DNA from: Quercus robur
Taxonomy: Eukaryota > Streptophyta > Magnoliopsida > Fagales > Fagaceae
Direction of reading: 5' to 3'
Assembly (NCBI RefSeq): GCF_932294415.1
Contig: NC_065541.1
Location: 55,468,290 to 55,532,289 of the forward strand
DNA: 64,000 nt
Below, piece by piece: positions 48,940 to 61,640 of this stretch (position 1 is the stretch's first letter; each line of letters starts with the position of its first letter). The notes under the pieces were generated by a model that was given only the letters and a program-made list of their open reading frames with translations, was not told the DNA's origin and ran no database searches. Made by a program: the position numbers and the translations under genes.

Positions 48940-50102
48940 TTTCACACGCACACACACGCACTGACACGCAGAGTGGAGCACTTGAACTGAACTATGGGGC
49001 ACATATAGAGAAAGTGGATTACTTTTGGTTGTAGCGGCGACCACCTATTAGTTTGTTAAGTCGAAATCATTTATTGCTATTATAAGAAAAATATAAAATA
49101 ATCAGCCACAAGGAAATAGGATGGGAAAAAAATGCTAAATAAAAACAAATATTTTAAAGTTGTACCTTTTAGAGTTCAGTTGTTGTTGTTATTTTTTTTT
49201 TTGAATTTATTTTAACCAATTTTTTTTTAATTTAATAAAATTATTTTAATTGTATTGTTTCTCGAAGAATTTCAAAATCTCTACTTATCATGGAATTGGA
49301 TGAAGCGATTTTAAGAAAAATATAAATATTAGTTTAAATTATTTATTATATTATGAGGGAAAATAAACACTTTTCTTTTCACCATAACTAAAGCCACTCA
49401 GATTATTGGGTTCTTTTTTTTTTTTTTTTTTTGGAGAAGGAACCTGTAAATATTAGTATTAAGAAATAAAAGCCAAGTTGGCCTGAAATATAACTAAGAT
49501 ATGTGGTGGGAGTGGGACATCTTCCATTTAGACAATAAAACATGTGACATGACTTGCATGTATAACAAAGCTGTGAGTTACAAAGTTTCTGTCCTGGTGT
49601 AAATGAGAAAAACTAATACAAAAAGACAATAAATACTTGTAAGTGGTAACAGTCCCATATTCCGTGCAATTACAAATTTTTGTAGGTAACAACCAATTCA
49701 AATGTTAAGTTGTTATAAAAAAAAAATCAAATGTAAGTTGAATTTTAGCCATTGGAATTGTAAAATGATGATTTTACCCTTCTTTCAATTTGATTAAAAA
49801 ATAAACTGGCTAAATTGCAAATTATATCCCCAAATTTTGGAGGTATTTAAATTTTACATCTTAAAGTTTCGAAATTTAGATTTTACCTAATAAAGTTTGG
49901 TTATGTTTGGCATGTATGTTTAGTTTATCCAATAAAATAAGCCTATAATTGCAAAATAAAAGGATTATTAGCAGTGAAGTCCAAGAGGGAGACTAACATC
50001 TGCATAAAGTGGAGTGGATTCATTTTAAAAAGAGTGGAAGCTAAGATTATACCAAAAAAAAAAAAAAAAGAGTGGATGCTAATACCTGCGTTCATCTTTT
50101 TT
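48940..50102. other. GCP1 upstream region
   Basis: The first ~25 bases are a CA-rich GCP1 leader (CACACGCACACACACGCA on the plus strand inside 48943-48970). An alternative upstream ATG at 49044 is in frame; it would give a 35-residue longer start, but is less likely. The remainder is AT-rich, with CTGGCTAAATTGCAAATTAT at 49806 resembling an old MITE end. Confidence 0.5.
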
Positions 50103-50674
50103 TGATCGAGCAGCCTTTACTACCTAGGAGGATGATGATGCACAAAATTCCCATCAGAGGACATGAATCCATGGCAACTTTGCACTGTTACACAGATTGA
50201 AGAAATGAAATGCTTACTTACGCTGTGAAATGCTTACTGCAACAAAGACTAAAACATGCAGGAAACTTTGGCAACATAGAGTATTTTTTGGCAGCCTCCA
50301 CAATACATATTTCTAGGAGCGTCTGAAGCATTTGTTTATGTGGCACAAATGGAGCTTTTTGCTTCAGAAGCACCAAACGGATTGAAAAGTTTGGGGATGA
50401 GAGTTTGTCTATGTCTTCATCAGCAATAGGTAGCTATGTAGCAACAATCATGTTGACAGTGGTGACAAAAATAACATCTAAGCATGGCAAGTCAGGATGG
50501 GTTCCTCCTAATTTAAATTATGGTCATTTGGATAGGCTTTTCTTTCTATCAGCTGCTTTGACCATGCTTAATTTAGCTTTATTTGTCGTGTGTGCCAAGC
50601 AGTACAAGGATATATCATTGGAGAAGGGAGAAGAACCGAGCGAAATGGAAGTTATACATGGAGGTGAAATATAG
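50103..50674 (+). pseudogene. Broken fragment of an NRT1/PTR (NPF) transporter
   Basis: Two in-frame blocks match the C-terminal half of NPF proton-coupled nitrate/peptide transporters. The first (about 50106-50228) reads DRAAFTT, stop, EDDDAQNSHQRT and, in another frame, NPWQLCTVTQIEEMKCLL; this is the central loop and the start of the next helix. The second (50294-50674) reads WQPPQYIFLGASEAFVYVA, then after a one-base shift near 50400 continues SMSSSAIGSYVATIML and ends HLDRLFFLSAALTMLNLAL and a short tail with a stop. The helices between the two blocks (over 100 codons) are missing, as is everything upstream. It cannot make a transporter. No poly(A) tail or target duplication was seen, so it is probably a duplicated fragment rather than a retrocopy. 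Confidence 0.82.
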
Positions 50675-50892
50675 ACTTACAATTCACTTGGTTTTTTTGG
50701 CTTCTCCAATGAGACCCTTGTATTTGCTCAGTAGTTGCTTAGCCTAGGAAATGGGCAATGTCCTCAATCTTCATTGATTCTTCTTTTCATTGGTCAGTTG
50801 TGTTTTTTGGGGGACTCAGAAGCACAAACTACATGTATGGCAATTGGCAATGTTTGTTTTTATGTAGCGTTATTTGGAGGTGCACTCTCAAA

Positions 50893-51130
50893 CTGACATA
50901 GTTGTCCCACATCGGATACATTTGACAATGTTGTGGCAGAAAGATCTTATAAAAGAGGCATTCCTAGTTCCGCTAGAATTCACGCAGCCACGCGGTGAGC
51001 ACAGAGCGAACTATTCTTTCGCCTTTTACTAAAGAATACCGTGTGCACGCCGCAAATAGTGGCATACGCCTATTTTTGGAGGAGTTTCTCCCTCGGGGAA
51101 GCTCCTAAAATCCGAGTACAATTTTCATTT
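50893..51130 (+). mobile_element. Possible LTR remnant with promoter-like motifs
   Basis: The segment starts TGACATAGTTGTCCCACATC, a phrase (GTCCCACATCGG) common near the start of plant LTRs, and has CTTATAAAAGAGGC, a TATA-box-like stretch, some 60 bases later. No second copy, primer-binding site, right end or target duplication could be set, so the assignment is weak. Confidence 0.35.
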
Positions 51131-52265
51131 AATAACTCCGAAGGAGTAAGCAACTCTATTTCTTAGCTAGTTGCAACTGGTTGTGAAGGAGTGTGGGTTT
51201 ATTATCGAGTTGTTTTACATCTGTAGCGATTTTAAAAGCTTATTATTGAATCTAATTACATTTCTTGAGAATCTAAGAATTATATTCGAGCGGCAAAAAT
51301 CGAAGTTAATCGGGAGGTGAGAGCCGATTTTATTGGTTACTAAAAAGCAAAAGAAGGAAAACAAAAATCGTAGGTAGGTTGTTATTGTTAAGGTAATGTG
51401 TTAGGATTGAACCAAGCACTAATGTGGATTTTTTTTAAAGAGAAATGATGTGCTTAGAACTATTTTAAGTGAGATGGGCAAAAATAAGTGATTATAAGTT
51501 TAAATTAGAGCCAATACTAGTATTTTTTCTTTCTTTAATGTTAATTTTTTATATATATTTTATTCAGCAAGTTCGTCACCAGACACTTAAGACCAAAATG
51601 AAAGTTTTTAATAAAAATCAAATTAAAAATTTTCAAAACATAAAGAGTCAAAAAACTCAAAATAAAGATATCCACCATTGTCCTTACGAGAATCAAAAAT
51701 ATGTTTTTGCCAAATAAATTTATGCGCTCATTACCTACATGGTCCTTGTGAGGATGTAAACTTTATGGTGATAAACGTCTATTTACTAGGATAGGAATGG
51801 AGAAAGCAGAAAACATATGATTCTATTTTCAATTATTACTGTATGATTTGCCCAAGTACCATTGTCGATTATCTATTGGGTGAGTATGGGGCTATGCGTT
51901 GTTGGTATTACTCATATATATTAGCCACACACTTGGCAGAAACATAAATCAGAGACCTCTTTATCCAAGATAGCTATCTTGGTTGATAGGAAAACTAATC
52001 ATTATTATCCTAACAACCAAACTGCTTCCTCTATGATTCCAATAATGTTGTCAAAAACACCTTCCCCCCAGGTTCTTGTAAGCCAATTTAAACCCAACTT
52101 GCATCTCTTACCACCTTTTGAACATTGGTTACAAATTTGGACAAGCTAGTAAATGTGAAAATCCAATGTTATCTAAAATAATTAAAAAAAAAAAAAAAAA
52201 AGTGAAAATCCGGCAGCAATATGGAGACATCCAGGGGATGAGAGTAATTAATTATACAAATATAA

Positions 52266-52728
52266 GGGGTTGTTTGGATTTGCTTGTTTCCATTACTCAA
52301 CTCTATTTTCATCACTCAATTCTCACCAAAGTGAGTAATGAGTGACTGAAAATGGAAACAAGTTTTAGATGTTTTCAGATACTTGAATTATGAGTTACAT
52401 AGCAATTTGGTAATTAAATGGAACTTGTGAAACCTAATACTTTGTGTTGTCACATCAAACGCCAAAAGCTTTTTCATTTCTCTTTCTTTCTTTTTTCACA
52501 TTTGCTCCTCCTTTCTTTCCACCTGTTGTAGGTTCAGTGCTTCTTTTTTATTTTCTTTCTTTATTTTTTCTTCCTTTCTTCACATCTATTGCTTCTTCTT
52601 TCTTTCTTTCTCTACTTTTTTCATCTCTTCACACTGATGCTTGCTAACGTGTAACTTGAGATTTTTAAATGATAAGTGATGAGTTATTGAGTGATGAGTG
52701 ATAGTGTTTCCACCATCCAAACAAGGCC
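52266..52728. mobile_element. 463-bp Harbinger-type MITE
   Basis: The left end GGGGTTGTTTGGATTTGC pairs with the right end ATCCAAACAAGGCC. TAA is duplicated at 52263-52265 and 52729-52731, as expected for PIF/Harbinger targets. Subterminal sequence on both sides carries ATCACTCAA/TTGAGTGATG-type motifs, so the inverted repeat extends imperfectly. The interior is a T/C-rich stretch (TTTCTTTC) with no gene. Its termini are close to, but not the same as, those of the 11.46-kb element. Confidence 0.82.
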
Positions 52729-53190
52729 TAAGAAGCTCAAACACTTCAAAATCTCTAGTGTCTTGTAAGAGTCAATAATGAATTAGCATGTTGCATGTGT
52801 GTTTTTAATGTCTTGAAAATAAGGTAGGGATGATAGCTTAAGTTGGTAGATGGTTGTCTTTCACATTCAAAATGGGTCGAAATTGACTGAACTAGACCAA
52901 ACTATATTGAAATGGATTAAATTGTATCGAATGCTATACTGATATGGCTCAATAGGAGTATAATAACAATAAATACTACGTTTCAACTTATAGATATTAT
53001 ATAGATAAGTATCAATAACACTCTTTTATTGAGAACTCCTTTATGTATTATAGTTTAAATGTGGTGAGATTTTTTTTTTTTTTTGATATAGAATGTGGTG
53101 AGATCGAGTATCTAGAGTTAGAGAATACTTTTTTGCTAAGTGTTAAATTATTATTTAGACAATTTTCACAGTGATAAATATCAACATGTC

Positions 53191-54008
53191 TGTGGGGCCA
53201 AAGAACTTAGCAACCTCGGCCCACTTCGTACTGGGCCCAAGGCCCGCGCCGAGGAGAGGAAAATGTCCGAGGACGTACAATGAAAGTCCAAATGGCCTAG
53301 AGATGTTGCTGAGGACAGAATCCGAGGACGATTCTGTCCACGGCATTCCGAAATCCAGAGGGAAAGAACGGCACGCCCTCAAAGGCAGCCTCCCAGAGCG
53401 CTCCCCGAAGAAAGGACGAGTACAGTAGGACGCACACGGGGGTATGGTGTAGGAGCAGTTCCAGGAAAAACTGTCACCTTCACATTGAATGCATCCAACT
53501 AACGTTCTGGCCGCATTAATGGGGAAAGGACCCCTGAACAGTGCGGCCTTGGTTGCCGCAACTCACAGAGGGCTTGGGAAAGTGGCTGATGGGACGAGCA
53601 CTCGAGTAATGACCTGCACAATCAACAGATGGAGGGTCAAGATTGATTGGAAAGAAGTATATAATGTGAGAGACCCTCCAAGAATGGGGGATCGGGAAAA
53701 ATGGAGTAAAGAGAGACAAAAAGGGAGGGCGCGGAGACCCCCAACACACCAGAGGCATCGAAAAAGGCTCCCTAGGCCGTGTTGAGGACCAATCCTCTCA
53801 GATGAGCCCAGTTCATCTCAACTTGATCGTAAAGAACACTATGACGATCGTTATCCGACAAACACGATGCATGAAGAACACCGCGATTACCGTTGTCCAT
53901 ACACTAAGGTCTAGCTCTTTGGCCCACTCTCTACAAATTCATTGTACCAGGCTCACTGGTCTAAGGTCCCAAGCATCTTGGGCCGGGCCTGAAAAACGTG
54001 ACCCTACA
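53191..54008 (+). mobile_element. Solo LTR (818 bp), LTR retrotransposon fossil
   Basis: Starts TGTGGGGCCAAAGAACTTAG and ends GTGACCCTACA, with a 5-bp ATGTC duplication on both sides (53186-53190 and 54009-54013). GC-rich compared with its surroundings. Same family as 38882-39646 but in the opposite orientation and at an independent target. Short open frames inside are not considered genes. Confidence 0.82.
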
Positions 54009-54013
54009 ATGTC

Positions 54014-54987
54014 TTTGTCTAACTTTGACAAGGATATATATATATATATATATATATATAAACAAATCCATTTAATTTTCAAAATATTTTTTAGTATTTT
54101 AAAAGTTGTTATTTATTTTGAAAACTTAAGATAAATATAGAAAATATTTAAAAATAAATAAAATGAACCCAAACATATTATTTAATTATTTGTTTTATCC
54201 TCACCAAATCGTATCTAAGTTTTCAAGAATAGTTGTATTGCCTTTTCTCATTCCATGTTCGTGTGGGGGGGGGGGGGGGGGGGGTTAGAGGAAATCACAT
54301 ATATGTAATATCATTTACCACCACTTAGAAAATGATCAGGAATCATTTACCATATATGTAATATCATACGTTGATAAATACATATATAGGCACTAACAGC
54401 AGTGGGAACTGGGAAGAGGGCTATTTGAATATAGGTTGTTCACATGGAAAAGATTGGACAATGTCACTAAGTCAGAAGGCTCTTAACTATATAGGTAAAC
54501 TGTATGACTAATATAGTACGTTGTATTACATGAAAGAACTACAAAAAGTTCAGTAAAAGAAAGAATCAAGCAGAGGACCTTGGCAAAAAATTCATTAGTT
54601 TATATTTGTTACAACACCATAAGCAATTTAGTTAATGTTGTGATCAAAACATGGGAAGCATTAGTTCTAGTTCAACCCTCAACTCCAAAACATAGAAACA
54701 TAACATTGAACTAGGTAATAGTTGTTTACTTATCTGTTTGGCAGGAGATTAAGTACAACAATGTACCGACTGTAACAGTTGTAACATTATCATGACTAGT
54801 TTTTATGTAAACCCAAATACATAAATCCCGAAAAAAAGTTTTCTCAGTAACTGACAAGAAGTATATTTCTAAGTCCATATCCTTTTATGAAACCAAAGGA
54901 TGAACTAATATTTGGTATGCTGGAAGCATTGATTATTGCTGGTACATCAGTGAAGAATATGAAAGTCTTGAGGGGAAGCCACAGGGT
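54014..54987. other. Spacer between solo LTR and arginase
   Basis: A (TA)n run at 54033-54060 and an 18-19 base G run at 54264-54282 are the only clear structures. The right part should be the arginase 3' untranslated region. No gene. Confidence 0.6.
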
Positions 54988-57900
54988 CTATAATTTTGAT
55001 ATCTTTGCAGTCAGTTCTCTCACCAGCTTAGCAGCTACCATTGCAGTCATACCATCAACAGTGTCACGTTGTGGGTTGAACTCAACCACATCTGCAGCAA
55101 CAACATTACCTTGGAGGTTGTGGAGGATGTTGAGAACATCACGAAAAGAGAGACCTCCTGGCTCAATGTGAGACACTCCAGGAGCAAAAGCAGGATCAAG
55201 ACTATCCACATCTATTGAGATATACACGCCTTTTACACCCTCCCCAAGTTTCTGTCAAAGGACATTTTAGATAATCAAAATGAAGTTTACAGATTCCACT
55301 ACTAACATGTGCACCTGTTTGACCAAAATTATTATCCTATATTCTAAATTTGGTTTTAAGAAGTTAATCAGACACACACACAGCCAAGAAAACAGGGGGG
55401 GTGGGGGGAAGGGTGGATGTTAAGGATAAATGGAAAGTCTAGCATGAGATTCTTTTTGAACATTTAAGTGGGGGAAGGGGGATTTGAACCCGAAAGTCTC
55501 ATTGGAAAGACCAGCAAATGCCATTTGACCCAAAGGTCATTGGCAGTTTAACATGAGATTTAGATTACTAATTTTTAGCATATATAATAAATGCATACAG
55601 ATTATTTCAGAGTACACCATCCCATGTAAAATTCATTTCACCAATAATCAAAAATAGGCTAAAATATTATTTTGGTCCCTAAACTTTAAAAAGTTCTTAT
55701 TTCATTCCTAAACTTGGTAAAGAGTTTTTTTTTTCAATAGTTTAGAGACAAAAATAAGAACGAAAAAGAACTTTTTTAATGGTTCAGGGATGAAAAAATA
55801 TATTGTTTAAATTTTAAGGACATAAATTGAAATATTTTCAATAGTTTAGGGATGAAAAAACAAACTTTTAGTCAAGTTTAGGGACCAAAATAATATTTTA
55901 GCCTTAGAAATATCTCCAATAGTATCAAAATTAAAACAGATCCAGGTATAATACAATTCAAGGCTTTAACAAGATTCAAGTAATGGACTTTATTGAGAGA
56001 GAGTAGGAGTGTAGGACTTAATTGACTATATATTAGATAATGTCCTTGACTATATATATTAGATAATGTCCTTGTTAGTGCAACTCATTACTCCATAGCT
56101 AAATTCAAACTGATTGGCCACATACACAGCAAATGAAACTTATATGATTGTTACAAAGCAAATTTCCTGACTTATCTATAAAGAACATTTTAACAGTTTC
56201 ACATCATAGATTTTTTATTTTTTATTTATTTTTTTTAATGTATTTCACAGATTAACAGGTTTTCTAATACTTGCAGAACTTAAATATACTTCCACTAAAA
56301 TGAATTTCCACGCATCTTAATACATATCTATATATTTGCATATAAACATAGAGTGACATGGATATACCTAGTTAAATGAGGAGCATAAAAGTTCAAGCAA
56401 AAACCAAAAAGAGTTAGGAGAATAGAAGACAGAAGAAGAGAGAGAGAGACCAGGTTTTCCAAAAATTCACGATCTCTTGAAAAGGTTCGCATTTCAAATT
56501 GCTCCACTCCAAATCTTTTGCCTTGTTCACGCCCTTCAGTTGTTATTGATCTAAGACCAACCTGAAAAGTCAACATTTTAGTTCAAAATTTAAAATCCAG
56601 ACTCAGGTTTATTACTTACAATTAGCAAGTTTTGATGCAGAACCTATCAAAATATTAAAAACAGGGCTGGTTTAGTGAAGGGGATAAGAAAAGAAGAATT
56701 AAAGGTATGATAACAGAGTAAATTGCATGGGAAGGTCAATAAGTTATCTCCAGATATAGACATTTTTCACAGATGAATGGGGTGAAATTTCCCTAAAATC
56801 TTACAAATTTATTCAAATTCAACAGCCAAGGACACTAAATGATAATGTCAAAATGCCAAAAAAATAAAAGGAATAAATGTTTCAGCAGATTGAAATCAAA
56901 CAGTCACCAACCCAGATCAATCTCGAATTTCAATCATTACTTTCTCTTGATGTTTCTGCTGCTGTATTAATTCAATGAGGCTACATTGAAGTAACAAAAG
57001 GATTATGCCATAATCAAAAGAATTATTTACAATGAGACAATCATTTGTGGGCACTTTGGATTGGGGCCCTAAAAGCAGATTAGGCATGCTGCATCTCTCA
57101 TACTGGTTGTCTCTCCACCTATTGCCAAAATTTATGTTTCATTATGAGCATAGCAGCCAGATGGGAGTAAGGCCATTCCTTTTTCCTCCATCTCCCCACA
57201 ATTTAAATGCCTTGTCACTGACATCCACAGGATAAATCTCCTTAGCTGATTGTTATAAGCCAGTACTTATCACTCAGCCAACAACAAATCAATAGTATGC
57301 ACACATAAGGTAATCAGGAATGTCAGTTAGAGGTTTCTTAATATGGGACCATTTGCATCATTTATTGGTTTTCAATAACATTAAGGTTGTCTGGAACTGG
57401 GAATCTGCAGACCAGATTTTAATTTTTATAGTCTCAATGAGGCAAAGGGACTAATTATATCAGTCTTATTGATTAGTTCCTGTGTTTGGTTTGATTGACC
57501 CAACTTTCAGCTGTCAGATGCCAAAGCTTTTGACAAGGTCAATATCTGATCTATGGTATGCCAGATAGAAAATTAAGCATGAGATTTGATGCTTTAACTA
57601 GGAGCAATTTTGTTATATGAATATTTGTTATTCCTAAACTAAATTGCATCTCAGATATTTTTAATAACAGGGTTCAGCAACTACTTTTAAAATAAAATTG
57701 TTGTGATTTTATGGCAAATTATAGCCTGATATGATTTGTGGTCTATAGGAGGTATAGTGGTTAGTTATGTCAGTATATTTATTGATCATTTCATGTGTTT
57801 GGACCGATTAACCTCCACTCTCAAATACATGGTTGAGGATTCACTATGGGTACTTTGAGCATACATAACAAGCAAAAAGATGAGTTAGAAATTAGAATAC

Positions 57901-60330
57901 ATTGAAAAGTCAAAGTGAGTATTCAAGATGGCTACCATAGTGGCAAAATTTTGTATAACAGAACTCTTTAGAAGTGTAGCAATCAACCTAAAATTCTTAT
58001 TGAGAAAAGCTTCAATGCAGAAATTGAACTGAAGATGGGGGGGTCCAAGCCAAATCCCTTGAGGCACAAAATTTAAATTCATGAATCAATTTGTGAGGTG
58101 CAAGAAAGGTATGAACTTCAAAGTTAAGTATATCAAATTAGCCACTAAAATAATTATTCGGTCAATGTAAGTTAACAGAAAATACAAGGCTGCATTTAAT
58201 ATCATAATACATGATAAAAGTCTACCTGCAAAAGCCGCCGAGCATAACCACCCTCCATAATACGGGCAAAAGAAGAAGCATGAGAATACTTATTTCCTTC
58301 AAAGGAATGATAGATATCCGGATGGGCATCAAGATGAAGAATATCTACAGGGCCCCCAAGCTTTTCAGAAACAGCTCTTACAACAGGATACGATATTGAG
58401 TGATCACCACCCAAAACTAATGGGCGTAATGGAGCCTGAAAGAGCATGGGTCTCATTAGGATTGGAATGACCACTTTGAACCAAAAGGTAGTTGGCAATA
58501 GACAATTATTGGATAGTAAAATCTCACACCAAATGCTCCAAACATTTTCATAAAACAGACAATATCACTGAAGCTTTCAAGGGAACAGATCTCTTTGGTC
58601 AAAGCAAGCATGTAAAACAAGCACCATACCAAACGGACTAGCTGACTTCCATTCTATTACATGTTAAAGGAGGCTGACTTTATTCCACTTGTTTAAGACA
58701 CTGAGAAAAGGCAAAATCTTAACCCCCCCCCCCCACCCCCCCCCCCCCCCAAATTTTTTGGGAAAGGTAAATACCTCTCACTAAGCCATACAGGACTGAA
58801 CTTGTGTCCTCATTCTCCACTTCTTCTTTTAGTGATGTGGAGATGCCATTTGGTCCAACATCCATTGGAAGAGAAGCTAGAATTCTCGGCACAACCATAC
58901 CCTTGCCATTTACTAAGCTATCTCATAGTGACAACCCAAAATTTGGGACCCTCCAAATGTTTAGCTTGATTAATTTTTGACAATTAATCCAAGACAGAAA
59001 TAATCTCACTGATGTGTTTCTTCTTGGAGTTAAGAATTTTTATTTGACTAGAATTGCCAAGAAGCTCCAAAGATATAAAGTAAAAACAAGTCAATCTAGA
59101 CAGCATCAAGTGAATAACAAGTATTGCACATAACATTCAGCAAGTAAATAGAATTAACCCTAAGGAGGATATCAGTGATGAAGAAGGAAAATTGCAAAGA
59201 GCTTTTAACAATAAGAACATCCAACATAACTAGCTAGGAAAAATATTTAATTAAACTAGACCAAAACAGGACAATGCTGCAGGGTTTAATTCAAAGATCT
59301 TACCAGAGGAAACTGCTTAGGTTGTAATTTAGAAATTCCAATAAATAATGCCCATAATTTGAAATGGAAGCTTACAGAAAAGGACATCTCACCTCTTCCA
59401 TAACTAGCTTGACAGAGTCACTTATGACATTCATCAATCTGTCATCATCCACATCACAATCTCTAATTTCTTGGACAGGGACATCGCCAACATCAGTTAG
59501 CACCCGTGGGTCTTTTAATTCTTTCCCTGCATTTCCCAGCATCAATGTCAGTATGTCACAGTGCAAACATATACTGCTAAATGTGACTGACTGATCAGGT
59601 ATTATTAGTATCCATCAACACATCTTTGCAATGAAAATGTTCAGAACTCAAATTTATATGAGAAGTTAAGATCTGAATTCGATCCTACCATATAGAGACT
59701 CCATGAGAACATGAATCAACAACGCAAAACACTAAAAATATTATTAGAGACATCCATCAGCAATCAATTGAAGGCATATGCACCATGCAGACACAACTTA
59801 TCCTACAATAGTTAAATGCTTAAGATTTCCAACTGTCAGTCCAGAGGCAAACTACTGTTCATACCTTCTTCAGTTGCTGAGTTTGTGCTACCACACCAGA
59901 TAGCCTCTCTAATGCGAGGAGGTGCAAATGCAGGCCCCTGAAGAAATGATGAGTTATGTCCTAAAGGTACTCCAAGAAGAGATGTTGTTGCAATAGCACC
60001 TCCTAAAGCACGGACAAGCTCTCCCTAACAAAAACCAATAATAAGTTTTTCAGTATTGTGCCTTTTTGCGAAGCTCCTATTCAGATCATCTTATATCAAA
60101 TTACTAGCACATAGAATTACACAAGACAACAAACTAATAATGACTACAACAACATGATAAAAGTTTTCAAAACAAACATCAACATATACCTTAAGCTTTG
60201 CCCTCTCACGGATAAGTGTAAGGGAAGCATCAATAACACGATTTTGGCCCTTTTCTAGCAAATCAGTAGGGACATTTGCAGCATTTAGTTTGTGAAAGAA
60301 ATGAATTCCTCTCCGCCCCAGGCTTGACAT
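54988..60330 (-). CDS. ARGAH1: Arginase, mitochondrial (6 coding exons)
   Basis: Mn-dependent ureohydrolase that splits arginine to ornithine and urea in mitochondria, releasing stored nitrogen and limiting arginine available for NO and polyamine synthesis. Coding exons on the minus strand are 60330-60190, 60024-59865, 59526-59393, 58435-58226, 56561-56451 and 55251-54988. All phases agree, giving 339 residues, matching the ~340 of plant arginases. Metal-ligand motifs are LVLGGDHSIS, HLDAHPDIYHSFEGN and YISIDVDSLDPAFAPG. The C-terminus carries DVVEFNPQRDTVDGMTAMVAAKL. The N-terminus MSSLGRRGIHFFHKLNAA is basic and likely mitochondrial targeting. The ATG lies two bases inside the exon, after a 3' splice site at 60333, so the leader is spliced; a donor at 61500 closes a probable 5'-untranslated exon. 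Plant arginases are agmatinase-like in sequence, so dual activity is possible. Introns hold three SINEs and a MITE. Confidence 0.96.
55455..55550 (-). mobile_element. SINE in arginase intron 5
   Basis: On the minus strand a box-A-like TTTGGGTCAAATGGCA is followed by box B CGGGTTCAAATCCCCC at a spacing of about 40 bases, the order of a tRNA-derived SINE. The 3' body is short. It has no tRNA cloverleaf. Confidence 0.5.
55655..55906. mobile_element. MITE in arginase intron 5 (GGCTAAAATATTATTTTGGT ends)
   Basis: The two ends are near-perfect inverted repeats of ~32 bp: TAGGCTAAAATATTATTTTG GTCCC and, reversed, TAAGGCTAAAATATTATTTT GGTCCC. The interior holds further inverted copies of TAGTTTAGGGAC and AATAAGAAC-type motifs. 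252 bp in all. This is a widespread plant MITE type. Superfamily not assigned. Confidence 0.8.
58751..58880 (-). mobile_element. SINE in arginase intron 3
   Basis: On the minus strand GTTGGACCAAATGGCATCTC is a good box A, and ACACAAGTTCAGTCCTG, ~45 bases later, a box B. A body GTGAGAGGTATTTACC follows. Same architecture as the copy at 55455-55550 but not nearly identical. A C-rich run (58723-58750) sits at its 3' side. Confidence 0.6.
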
Positions 60331-60892
60331 GTCTGTAAAACATTTATCAAGAACAAAAAACACTTATTTTGCTACTAATTTACTCAAAGACCCATGCATA
60401 TAGATAATAAAAAGGCAAAGAAGTTGCTAAACTGATAACAATATGATGAACCTAAGTATAGTTTGAAGATAACATAAGATGTTAACTTATTTTAACTTAT
60501 ACCTGGTAAAGAATGTGACTTATATAACAAGCAACATAATGTCCACAAAAAATACAGGAGTCCCAAAATTTGTCACAAAGAACAATCTAGGTGGGACTAT
60601 TTCTTTAATAGCATGTCATAGTAGTATAGCTGAACTACTAATACTAAGATATCCGCATAGAAACACTTTCAAATCACTTGGATAGAAATATCACAGTTGA
60701 ACCAAAAACTGACAATGGATGATAAAAGATGTGGTTCATTATTAAATCTTTTTTCAGAACTGGTAGCAAGCACATTGAAGAGGACAATTGTATTATATAA
60801 CCAAACAATCCAAATCCATCACAATCACAGTTGCAAATATTAACAGGACAATCTTATTTACAAGAACCTTAAAAAGATATAAAACCATCGAG

Positions 60893-61015
60893 CTTTCTAG
60901 CGCAACTGGCACCTCCTTGTCTTATAATTCTAAGCAAATGGTGAGGTCTTACACATAAAAACCTATTGGGTGCGTGTGTAAATTACCAATTAAAAAAATA
61001 AAAAATAAAAAAGAA
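60893..61015 (+). mobile_element. SINE in arginase 5' leader intron
   Basis: Box A TCTAGCGCAACTGGCACCTC is followed by a degraded box B (GTGAGGTCTTACACATAA), the body AACCTATTGGGTGCGTGTGT AAATTACCA and an A-rich tail. Related to the fragment at 43375-43510. Ends are approximate. Confidence 0.6.
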
Positions 61016-61500
61016 GATAAGTCTTGATGACAAGTCATGCTAACAGGGCATTATGGAACATCATAGTCTCTCAGTTGTGCCAAGATTCAGCATATTCAAC
61101 ACAAACTGGTAACATCCCAAATAAAAATTTTCAAATTTATAAACTATAGATAAAGTTACCTACCAACCCTCCTCTCTCAGACCTCGTGAAAGCGAGAGCC
61201 TTTTTGTATAAACTATAAAACCATTTTTAAAAAATATATATATAAGTGATTAAAAATAATCATCTAATTGTTCATGTCATGGTACAAGTGAACAAGTATT
61301 CCGTCCTTCCAAATTGACAACATAGTAAATCACGTCCATGTTACTCCTCGGACAAAATGATTACACCCCAATTCGAATTCTTGATTCTCTGTTTTTCACC
61401 ACCCAAGATAATCCCATTCTTCAAATAAAATCATTATTTTTAAATTTAAAAACAAAACACAAAAACAAAAACTGAGATGAGGAGTGATTGCATTCGTACC

Positions 61501-61640
61501 TTGAAGCTTGGAGGAGATGAAGATGAAGATGAATTTGCAGAGAGAGAGAGAGAGTCCAAAACGAAAATGACCTGTAAAGTGGTGGGTGGCAATTGGGTAC
61601 TGGAGAGTGTTTAAGAGGAAGAAAAAAGCATGCAGCTTTT
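61501..61640 (-). promoter_or_regulatory. Probable 5'-untranslated exon of arginase
   Basis: On the minus strand a CT-repeat leader is followed by CTTCATCTCCTCCAAGC and ends at a good donor, TTCAAG|GTACG (exon edge 61501). It can splice to the acceptor at 60333, just before the arginase ATG. A TATATA-rich stretch at about 61698-61730 lies upstream and may act as a core promoter, though it could equally be a simple repeat. The 5' end of the exon is not fixed. Confidence 0.5.
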
